Part shown: positions 13,201 through 25,200 of the stretch, piece by piece | Numbering within the stretch: position 1 is the stretch's first letter | Layout of the letters: the number at the start of each line of letters is the position of its first letter | NCBI GenBank assembly: GCA_934045905.1 | Contig: OW203765.1 | Location: 16,927,409-16,991,408 of the forward strand | Source of the DNA: Leuctra nigra | Taxonomy: Eukaryota; Arthropoda; Insecta; Plecoptera; Leuctridae | Length of the DNA: 64,000 bases | Direction of reading: 5' to 3' | Position numbers and translations under genes: made by a program | The notes under the pieces: model-generated | Told to the model about the DNA's origin: nothing | What the model saw: only the letters and a program-made list of their open reading frames with translations | Databases searched by the model: none

Positions 13201-16200
13201 GCGTGCGAGGACCTCAGTCGCGGACTAGAGGAGGCGTTGACCAAGCTCAGCCAGCAGGAGACCGTCTGGTGAGTCCAGAAGGCGGTGAGACCATCAGGTG
13301 AGTCCAGGAGGCGGTGAGACCGTTTGGTGAGTCCAGGAGGCGGTGAGATGAGACCATCTGGTGAGTCCAGGAGGCGGTGAGACCATCGGGTGAGTTCAGG
13401 AGGCGGTGAGACCGTCTGGTGAGTCCAGGAGGCGGTGAGATGAGACCATCTGGTGACTCCAGGAGGCGGTGTACCATCTGGTGAGTCCAGGAGGCGGTGA
13501 GACCGTCTGGTGAGTCCAGGAGGCGGTGAGACCATCTGGTGAGTCCAGGAGAAGAGTCTTGGCTTCGCTAGTCGAACAATTTATCATGCGGTTTCGATTG
13601 GAGAAGAGGCCTCCATTTCACAATAGCCTTCTACGCACCTTCCTTCTTTGCTTACCTATTCTTCAACATCATCTCTCTGTCATAATCAGTCATTTGTTGC
13701 GGAACAGTGCGACGACCAAAAAATAAGAAATAAATCACAGTCATGATTTCATGATTTCAGTCATGATTTCAGACATGAAGTTTTGAATTTTCCGTGGCAT
13801 GTCCTCGTCGATGGCTCTCTTGTTGATATCGATGTCGACCGCAGTAGACGGCTCTCTTGTCGATATCGATGTCGACTACAGTTACGTGATCGCAGGTCGA
13901 CGGCTCTCTTGTCGATATCGATGTCGACTACAGTTACACGATCGCAGGTCGACGGCTCTCTTGTCGATATCGATGTCGACTATAGTTACATGATCGCAGG
14001 TCGACGGCTCTCTTGTCGATATCGATGTCGACTACAGTTACGTGATCGCAGGTCGACGGCTCTCTTGTCGATGTCGATGTCGACTACAGTTACATGATCG
14101 TAGGTCGACGGCTCTCTTGTTGATATCGATGTCGACTACAGTTACATGATCGCAGGTCGACGGCTCTCTTTTCATATCGATGTCGACTACAGTTACATGA
14201 TCGCAGGTCGACGGCTCTCTTGTTGATATCGATGTCGACTAGAGTTACATGATCGCAGGTCGACGGCTCTCTTTTCATATCGATGTCGACTACAGTTACA
14301 TGATCGCAGGTCGACGGCTCTGGACGACATCCAGCGCGAGGTCGAGACCAAGCTGGACAAGGTCGAGATCTCCCCGCTCAAGGACTTCGTCAACAACAAG
14401 CTGCGACTTCTGCAGGAGCGACTCAAGATGCTGGCAGCGCTCAGGAAGGAGACGGAGGCTGCAGGTAACTCTCTGGACCACGTGGCAAGGCAGATGTACA
14501 CCTAGTTCGAGGTTTATACGCTGTAGAAGTTTTGACGTGGAATTATGGACTACGTCGTATTGACTTCGACACGAGCAAAAAAATGTTAAGTTCAGTAGTA
14601 TGCATGGTAGTTTGGTCCAACAAAGGATGCCGCCGTCAATCATCATTAGTCACGGTCAATTAGTCAAAGCGTGCCGCCTATTGTCCTGTCACTCATAATC
14701 ACACGGTCAATTACACCTGTCAATCCGGTCAATTACACCTGTCAATCATCATTACTTCCGGTCAATTAAACAAATTTGCATAATCAATCTCAATCAATCA
14801 AAAAAGTGCATCCAATCAATTAAAAAGTGCATAATCAATCCATTTAATCAAGTGCATATTAAATTCAATCAATTAAAAAAGTGCATTCAATCAATCAAAA
14901 AGCGCATCCAATCAAAAAGCGCATAATCAATCTAATCAATCAAAATAGCGCATGTTAAATTCAATCAATCAAAAAGTACAATCAATCAAGTGCATATTAA
15001 TCGTGGTCTTCAGAGGCGCGCGCATTGCTGCGTCATCTTGGAATCAGTAACTTACTAGTCTTAACTTGAAAACGCAGGTGTAGTACTACGTCATCATGAT
15101 CAGGTAGGGAAAGGGTGTGGTCCTTTTGTATCCAGCAACGACATCACTTAGCCATCAATAGGAACATGGGTTAAACTCTATTGTTAATGTTTACACCTGA
15201 GTACGTATATAGTGCGCATCATTGGTTTTCTTTAGACTAATCTTAAACGGACATCCCTTCTTAGACAATAGAAATGAGGGTGCGCTGCCCAACCCTTGGC
15301 ACAGGTGCTTTGAAAATCAGGTCAGTGGGCGTGAGAAAAGGTATCTAGGTCACTACGTCACACGGAGGATAGCGAATAGCAGAGCTTGATTTGGGAATAG
15401 GGGCGTATACAGTTTAAGGATAGGATCGCTGACTATACGTTTTGTTTCTGCGCATCCGTTACTGCGCATTCTAAACTGTGTTGCGAGTTTAGGATTGTTA
15501 TTTGAAATAGGAATACTTAGACCAAGAATTGTCATTACGTTCTCAGCTCTTGTAGCAGTCAGTTCGTAGTTGCGCTTATTCATTGTGTTTGGAAGTTTTT
15601 GCGTCGTTTGGAGTTAGTGTTTGAAGTGAGTTTTCGAGTTAGTTTATGCTTTTGCGTTTGATTTGCGGTTGTGAAGTGTTTTAGAGTGTCACGGTTTTAA
15701 TTAAACTTGCGCTGCTTGTTTCAAGTGAGATTGCCGACCAACATTCTAACATTAATCTGTTTAATTCTGAATTAAGTTTTTATTAACGATTTCTAACAGC
15801 GAGTTTTTCACCACTGTGCTTTAATAAAAATCTGTGTTGGATTTATTCCATAGATTTTTATATTTCTTCATTGACGGTTTTTGAAAGCAGTCAATTTTTA
15901 AGTTGTGTGATTTATTCCGCATCTGTTTTATACGTGATTCAGTCCGTATCTTTTTATACGTGATAAGTCCGTATTTTCTGTTTTTGCCACTACAATAAAA
16001 TGGAGGCAAATACCAATAGTGCCAATTTCACACTGACTCCGCCAACTCATTCGAGGCGTGAGCGTGAAACGACAGGAGATCGTGTTTCGGTTATTATGAG
16101 GCCACGGATTGCCCCCACACCATCAAGGGCAGTCGCGGAGGAACCGGAGCAGCAAGAACCATCTCAACAAGAACCACCTCAACAAGAACCACCGCAGCTT

Positions 16201-19200
16201 GTTCAACGCGACACATCGCCTCGTCATGAACCAGTAAGGTACTGGCAGCCATGGCGAGGTGATTCGCAAGAAGAATCATCGTCTGAACACCATGAAGCTG
16301 ATGTACCGCACTCTCCAGAACCGGGTCCCTCACACCGTCCGGATCCGATTCGCCGTCCAACACCGACGCGCCGAGAACCTTCGCCGCAACCGGGACCATC
16401 CCATCGGCCAGATCCGGTCCAGTTGGTCGACTATTCCGACAGCGAGGACTCGGTTGAAGAGGAGCAGCGTCCCCCAACTCCGCAACAACAACACGGAGCT
16501 GGTGCCGTCCCTGGCAGGGGTTTCAATGTCATAAATGAGCATGTGGTCAGGCTGCGCCAGTATAAAACTAATTTTCGGAAAGTTGAAATTTCTATGGACG
16601 AAGTCCCTGCTGGCGTCAATCCCCTCCAGTGGCTAAGGAGAACTTTAAATAATTTAATAGACTACTTAAAATCGGACGAGGTTCAACCATACCATAAAGT
16701 TGGTATGAAAATATTCAGTTCTACAGCCCCTCAAGACCCCATCATAATTACTTTCATGCTTGCCTCCCAACTCGATGCGGACGTCATAATGTCACGCATC
16801 GAGAAGGTTTGCCAGAGCAATAAATCGTTTTTAAGTGGAGGCACACTCACAATTTTACTCACGCATATCGACCTCCCTGTCGGTACAGGTCGGGCTCGTG
16901 GCTGCGTACCGAGTTTTGTCTCAAACGACTCAAAAGCAAAACATAAGAGAAGCATTATTCGCATTGTAAATAAAGATAACCTCTGTCTGGCTAGGGCTCT
17001 GGCTGTTGCTGTGGCTATTCATGAAAAGCCACATGATTGGGATGCTATTAGGAGGGGAAGACTTATTCAAGGTGATATTGCTGAAAACTACTGTACTGCT
17101 GCAGGAGTAGATTTGATTCAGCACGGAGGAGGCATCGATGAGGTTCGTGCTTTTCAGCAATACTTTTCAAAATACACCATCACCGTCTATGGTTCATTGA
17201 GTGGTACGAAGCAGGATGTTTTGTTTGAGGGACCAGCGTCAGTGATAGGGCATGAGAGATTGAACATCGACCTCTGGATGCACGACAATCACTTCGATGT
17301 GATAACAACGGTCACAGGCGCATTCGACTGTTCGTACTATTGTCGTGCATGCCATGTTTGCTCTTCCAACGTAGGTGACCATCAATGCAAGTCCCGATGC
17401 CCCTACTGCAGGTTTACGGAAGATTGTTGCCCGAACGGTGTTTCAAGACACGAATGCTCTACTTGCAATAGAGTTTTTCAGAGTAGCAAGTGTTTTGCTT
17501 ACCATAAAATGGGCGGTACTTATGGCAAAAACGCGTCAGTGTGTGACACTTTGAAAATATGTATGCATTGTAACGCTTTTGTAGATTATTCAAAGGGACG
17601 ACGAGGCCTTATTTGTGGGGAAATGTATTGCTGCATGTGTAAAAAGTACTGTCGGGCTAGTCATCAATGCTACATGCAGAGAGTGGAACCTGAAAAGCCG
17701 AATAATAAAAATAAAATATTCACTTTCTTCGACATAGAGGCAACACAGTGTACCCCTATGTCCGGTCATGACAACATATTGGAGCATGAACCGAACCTCA
17801 TTGTTTCCCAGCAAGTGTGTCTCAGATGTGCTTCTGACTCATCGATCACTGCATCATGCGATGCATGTTCCCCCAACGAAGCAAGGCAACAAGTTTTCAA
17901 TGGACCGTCCCCTCTCACATCATTCTTCCAACATGTGACTAAACATCGGAAAGGCGTTTCAGAAAACATGTTGATTGCTCATAATATGAAGGGGTACGAC
18001 GGACATTTTGTTTTGGGACACATGGTAAATGAGTTGAAGATGAACCCTACCATTATACAGAGCGGGTCTAAGCTTATGCTTATGTCAGTAAAAGGTTTAT
18101 CTGTCAAGGACTCTCTAAATTTTATGCCAATGGCTCTTAGTAAACTTCCTGCGGCTATGAATCTTGAAGATCATTTTAAGAAGGGTTTCTTTCCGCACTT
18201 TTTCAACCGGCCAGAGAATTTTGGCTATGTTGGACCACTTCCCGATCCTAAGACCTACGGGTGTGATGCCATGGACATAAAGGGTCGGAAAAACTTTATG
18301 GACTGGCATGACAATGAAGTGGCCAACAACAAAGTCTTTGATTTCGATCAAGAGCTGCGTGACTACTGCGTCAGTGATGTGTCCATCCTCAGAGAAGCTT
18401 GTCTCTCATTCCGAAAAGAGTTTCTAGCGGAAAATAACATCGATCCGTTCTGGCAAGCAGTCACTATTGCCAGTGCTTGTCTGCTAGTGTTCCAACAAAA
18501 CTTTTTGCAAGCTGACAGCATTGGACTGATTCCTGTTGGTGGATACAGAATGGCTGACAAGCAGAGTCATGCAGCTATTCTCTGGCTGGATTGGGTTGCT
18601 TCTAAGAACAATATTGACATTCAACATGCCGGAAACGGTCGGGAGTTTATTCTGCACAGCCGTTGCAAGGCAGACGGGTATTACAAGAACGCTGACGGTC
18701 GACAGACCATTCTTGAGTACCATGGCTGCTTCTGGCATGGGTGCCCCAACTGCTTCAAAAACAGGGACAGTCACATATCCAATACGAACGCGGATACAAT
18801 GGGCAAACGATTTGAGTCTACCGGGCGGCGTACTGCATTTCTGCGTAACGCCGGCTACGAGGTTGTTGAAATGTGGGAATGCCAGTTCAATGAATTGAAA
18901 AAGACCACCCCTGAATTAGTCGAATTTATTAAACAACACCCCAACAACAACAAGGAACCGCTCGATCCCAGGGATGCCTTCTTTGGAGGACGAACCAATT
19001 GCACCAAGACTTACTTTAAACCACCTCAAGGGTCTACGGTGCAATACTTAGACGTCTGCTCCCTTTATCCCTGGGTGAATAAATATGGGGCGTATCCCTT
19101 AGGTCATCCGAAAATCTATCATGGTACGAAGTGTAAAGACATTGTTGGCCCCAATTTTGACATTACTGGGGTCAATGGTTTTATTAAATGTAAAGTAGTA

Positions 19201-22200
19201 CCTCCATCCAGCTTATACCATCCCGTTCTACCAGTGCGACACGACGGCAAGCTTCTCTTTCCTCTGTGCCGCACTTGTGTTGAGACCACGTACAATGGTG
19301 AATGTCCACATACGAACGATGAAGATCGCGCGTTCGTTGGGACGTGGGTCTCAATGGAACTGCAGAAGGCTGTGTCCCTGGGGTAAAGGTTGATCGCCAT
19401 ATATGTGGTATGGCAGTATAACACCACAACCTATGATCCCAACACCAAGTCAGGAGGCCTCTTCACGGGGTACATCAATCAGTTCCTTAAGGCCAAGGTT
19501 GAGGCAAGTGGTTGGCCTGATTGGTGTACCGATGACTTAAGCAAAACGGAATACATCAGGCAGTTTGAGGACCGTGAAGGGGTCTCTCTTGATCAGGGCA
19601 GAATTGAGAGCAACCCAGGTAGACGCTCATTGGCCAAACTGATGCTCAATAGTTTTTGGGGCAAGTTTGGCCAGCGTCTGGACCTGACGAAACATGAGAT
19701 TGTGGACAACAACAGTAAATACATGGATTTAGTGTGCGATCCTGGCAAGACAATAAACACTGTCGACCCTCTCTCCAACGATAAACTCTTGGTTACGTGG
19801 AATGACCACAGCGAGGCTGGAGCTGGGTCCACAAAAGCAAGCGTTGCCATCGCCGCCTTCACCACCGCGCTGTGGTCATTCCACGTAACCAAGAGTTTAT
19901 CGTTGGAGAGAGGGTCGACAGTGTTTATTGTCTTGCCAGGATCGCACACTAAATCCATGTATTTACTGTTGTTGTCCACAATCTCATGTTTCGTCAGGTC
20001 CAGACGCTGGCCAAACTTGCCCCAAAAACTATTGAGCATCAGTTTGGCCAATGAGCGTCTACCTGGGTTGCTCTCAATTCTGCCCTGATCAAGAGAGACC
20101 CCTTCACGGTCCTCAAACTGCCTGATGTATTCCGTTTTGCTTAAGTCATCGGTACACCAATCAGGCCAACCACTTGCCTCAACCTTGGCCTTAAGGAACT
20201 GATTGATGTACCCCGTGAAGAGGCCTCCTGACTTGGTGTTGGGATCATAGGTTGTGGTGTTATACTGCCATACCTCATATATGGCGATCAACCTATACCC
20301 CAGGGACACAGCCTTCTGCAGTTCCATTGAGACCCACGTCCCAACGAACGCGCGATCTTCATCGTTCGTATGTGGACATTCACCATTGTACGTGGTCTCA
20401 ACACAAGTGCGGCACAGAGGAAAGAGAAGCTTGCCGTCGTGTCGCACTGGTAGAACGGGATGGTATAAGCTGGATGGAGGTACTACTTTACATTTAATAA
20501 AACCATTGACCCCAGTAATGTCAAAATTGGGGCCAACAATGTCTTTACACTTCGTACCATGATAGATTTTCGGATGACCTAAGGGATACGCCCCATATTT
20601 ATTCACCCAGGGATAAAGGGAGCAGACGTCTAAGTATTGCACCGTAGACCCTTGAGGTGGTTTAAAGTAAGTCTTGGTGCAATTGGTTCGTCCTCCAAAG
20701 AAGGCATCCCTGGGATCGAGCGGTTCCTTGTTGTTGTTGGGGTGTTGTTTAATAAATTCGACTAATTCAGGGGTGGTCTTTTTCAATTCATTGAACTGGC
20801 ATTCCCACATTTCAACAACCTCGTAGCCGGCGTTACGCAGAAATGCAGTACGCCGCCCGGTAGACTCAAATCGTTTGCCCATTGTATCCGCGTTCGTATT
20901 GGATATGTGAATGTCCCTGTTTTTGAAGCAGTTCGGGCACCCATGCCAGAAGCAGCCATGGTACTCAAGAATGGTCTGTCGACCGTCAGCGTTCTTGTAA
21001 TACCCGTCTGCCTTGCAACGGCTGTGCAGAATAAACTCCCGACCGTTTCCGGCATGTTGAATGTCAATATTGTTCTTAGAAGCAACCCAATCCAGCCAGA
21101 GAATAGCTGCATGACTCTGCTTGTCAGCCATTCTGTATCCACCAACAGGAATCAGTCCAATGCTGTCAGCTTGCAAAAAGTTTTGTTGGAACACTAGCAG
21201 ACAAGCACTGGCAATAGTGACTGCTTGCCAGAACGGATCGATGTTATTTTCCGCTAGAAACTCTTTTCGGAATGAGAGACAAGCTTCTCTGAGGATGGAC
21301 ACATCACTGACGCAGTAGTCACGCAGCTCTTGATCGAAATCAAAGACTTTGTTGTTGGCCACTTCATTGTCATGACAGTCCATAAAGTTTTTCCGACCCT
21401 TTATGTCCATGGCATCACACCCGTAGGTCTTAGGATCGGGAAGTGGTCCAACATAGCCAAAATTCTCTGGCCGGTTGAAAAAGTGCGGAAAGAAACCCTT
21501 CTTAAAATGATCTTCAAGATTCATAGCCGCAGGAAGTTTACTAAGAGCCATTGGCATAAAATTTAGAGAGTCCTTGACAGATAAACCTTTTACTGACATA
21601 AGCATAAGCTTAGACCCGCTCTGTATAATGGTAGGGTTCATCTTCAACTCATTTACCATGTGTCCCAAAACAAAATGTCCGTCGTACCCCTTCATATTAT
21701 GAGCAATCAACATGTTTTCTGAAACGCCTTTCCGATGTTTAGTCACATGTTGGAAGAATGATGTGAGAGGGGACGGTCCATTGAAAACTTGTTGCCTTGC
21801 TTCGTTGGGGGAACATGCATCGCATGATGCAGTGATCGATGAGTCAGAAGCACATCTGAGACACACTTGCTGGGAAACAATGAGGTTCGGTTCATGCTCC
21901 AATATGTTGTCATGACCGGACATAGGGGTACACTGTGTTGCCTCTATGTCGAAGAAAGTGAATATTTTATTTTTATTATTCGGCTTTTCAGGTTCCACTC
22001 TCTGCATGTAGCATTGATGACTAGCCCGACAGTACTTTTTACACATGCAGCAATACATTTCCCCACAAATAAGGCCTCGTCGTCCCTTTGAATAATCTAC
22101 AAAAGCGTTACAATGCATACATATTTTCAAAGTGTCACACACTGACGCGTTTTTGCCATAAGTACCGCCCATTTTATGGTTAGCAAAACACTTGCTACTC

Positions 22201-25200
22201 TGAAAAACTCTATTGCAAGTAGAGCATTCGTGTCTTGAAACACCGTTCGGGCAACAATCTTCCGTAAACCTGCAGTAGGGGCATCGGGACTTGCATTGAT
22301 GGTCACCTACGTTGGAAGAGCAAACATGGCATGCACGACAATAGTACGAACAGTCGAATGCGCCTGTGACCGTTGTTATCACATCGAAGTGATTGTCGTG
22401 CATCCAGAGGTCGATGTTCAATCTCTCATGCCCTATCACTGACGCTGGTCCCTCAAACAAAACATCCTGCTTCGTACCACTCAATGAACCATAGACGGTG
22501 ATGGTGTATTTTGAAAAGTATTGCTGAAAAGCACGAACCTCATCGATGCCTCCTCCGTGCTGAATCAAATCTACTCCTGCAGCAGTACAGTAGTTTTCAG
22601 CAATATCACCTTGAATAAGTCTTCCCCTCCTAATAGCATCCCAATCATGTGGCTTTTCATGAATAGCCACAGCAACAGCCAGAGCCCTAGCCAGACAGAG
22701 GTTATCTTTATTTACAATGCGAATAATGCTTCTCTTATGTTTTGCTTTTGAGTCGTTTGAGACAAAACTCGGTACGCAGCCACGAGCCCGACCTGTACCG
22801 ACAGGGAGGTCGATATGCGTGAGTAAAATTGTGAGTGTGCCTCCACTTAAAAACGATTTATTGCTCTGGCAAACCTTCTCGATGCGTGACATTATGACGT
22901 CCGCATCGAGTTGGGAGGCAAGCATGAAAGTAATTATGATGGGGTCTTGAGGGGCTGTAGAACTGAATATTTTCATACCAACTTTATGGTATGGTTGAAC
23001 CTCGTCCGATTTTAAGTAGTCTATTAAATTATTTAAAGTTCTCCTTAGCCACTGGAGGGGATTGACGCCAGCAGGGACTTCGTCCATAGAAATTTCAACT
23101 TTCCGAAAATTAGTTTTATACTGGCGCAGCCTGACCACATGCTCATTTATGACATTGAAACCCCTGCCAGGGACGGCACCAGCTCCGTGTTGTTGTTGCG
23201 GAGTTGGGGGACGCTGCTCCTCTTCAACCGAGTCCTCGCTGTCGGAATAGTCGACCAACTGGACCGGATCTGGCCGATGGGATGGTCCCGGTTGCGGCGA
23301 AGGTTCTCGGCGCGTCGGTGTTGGACGGCGAATCGGATCCGGACGGTGTGAGGGACCCGGTTCTGGAGAGTGCGGTACATCAGCTTCATGGTGTTCAGAC
23401 GATGATTCTTCTTGCGAATCACCTCGCCATGGCTGCCAGTACCTTACTGGTTCATGACGAGGCGATGTGTCGCGTTGAACAAGCTGCGGTGGTTCTTGTT
23501 GAGGTGGTTCTTGTTGAGATGGTTCTTGCTGCTCCGGTTCCTCCGCGACTGCCCTTGATGGTGTGGGGGCAATCCGTGGCCTCATAATAACCGAAACACG
23601 ATCTCCTGTCGTTTCACGCTCACGCCTCGAATGAGTTGGCGGAGTCAGTGTGAAATTGGCACTATTGGTATTTGCCTCCATTTTATTGTAGTGGCAAAAA
23701 CAGAAAATACGGACTAATCACGTATAAAAAGATACGGACTGAATCACGTATAAAACAGATGCGGAATAAATCACACAACTTAAAAATTGACTGCTTTCAA
23801 AAACCGTCAATGAAGAAATATAAAAATCTATGGAATAAATCCAACACAGATTTTTATTAAAGCACAGTGGTGAAAAACTCGCTGTTAGAAATCGTTAATA
23901 AAAACTTAATTCAGAATTAAACAGATTAATGTTAGAATGTTGGTCGGCAATCTCACTTGAAACAAGCAGCGCAAGTTTAATTAAAACCGTGACACTCTAA
24001 AACACTTCACAACCGCAAATCAAACGCAAAAGCATAAACTAACTCGAAAACTCACTTCAAACACTAACTCCAAACGACGCAAAAACTTCCAAACACAATG
24101 AATAAGCGCAACTACGAACTGACTGCTACAAGAGCTGAGAACGTAATGACAATTCTTGGTCTAAGTATTCCTATTTCAAATAACAATCCTAAACTCGCAA
24201 CACAGTTTAGAATGCGCAGTAACGGATGCGCAGAAACAAAACGTATAGTCAGCGATCCTATCCTTAAACTGTATACGCCCCTATTCCCAAATCAAGCTCT
24301 GCTATTCGCTATCCTCCGTGTGACGTAGTGACCTAGATACCTTTTCTCACGCCCACTGACCTGATTTTCAAAGCACCTGTGCCAAGGGTTGGGCAGCGCA
24401 CCCTCATTTCTATTGTCTAAGAAGGGATGTCCGTTTAAGATTAGTCTAAAGAAAACCAATGATGCGCACTATATACGTACTCAGGTGTAAACATTAACAA
24501 TAGAGTTTAACCCATGTTCCTATTGATGGCTAAGTGATGTCGTTGCTGGATACAAAAGGACCACACCCTTTCCCTACCTGATCATGATGACGTAGTACTA
24601 CACCTGCGTTTTCAAGTTAAGACTAGTGAGTTACTGATTCCAAGATGACGCAGCAATGCGCGCGCCTCTGAAGACCACGATTAATTGAGCGAGCGAAGCG
24701 AGCGTCTCCATTTGGCTCTTTTGGCACGGACCTCTGTTTTTTTTTTTGTTTGTTATTTTTTTTTCTGTTACTGACGATATACAGGTCAGAGTTTTTCTTC
24801 GATCGAGCTGAAATTTTGCACACATGTACGTAACATTTCTGATTGTTGCAGACCCTAATTTTTTTGAAATCCATTGATTGGTTCAAATTTAAAAAAAATT
24901 AACTTTCGATTGGTTGTTTTGATCAAATTGAAATTTTGACAAGTCATTACCCCCAACATTGTACCCAATCAAACAAAGTTTCAGCCAAATCCTCCCATTG
25001 GTTAAAATTTAAAACCATCTTTCCTGTGTTTTTAGAAATTTAAACTATAACCGATTGAACGATCAACTTATAACTTCGCATGATGGTTGGGTCCAACATT
25101 ATCTGCATTTTTGACAATTTTCATACTAATCTGTGTTTAAATCCAAACGTTATTGACATTTTACGGACTATTAGCGTGTTGGCTGTCAAATTCACGGCGA

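Noticed and set aside
13269..14309. CRISPR-like arrays
   Set aside because: Units are directly tandem with no unique spacers, and the context is a eukaryotic intron.
19593..23681. An intact 1362-residue polymerase
   Set aside because: Family sequence stops at the palindrome centre, motif C is missing, and the last ~90 codons are antisense of the opposite arm.
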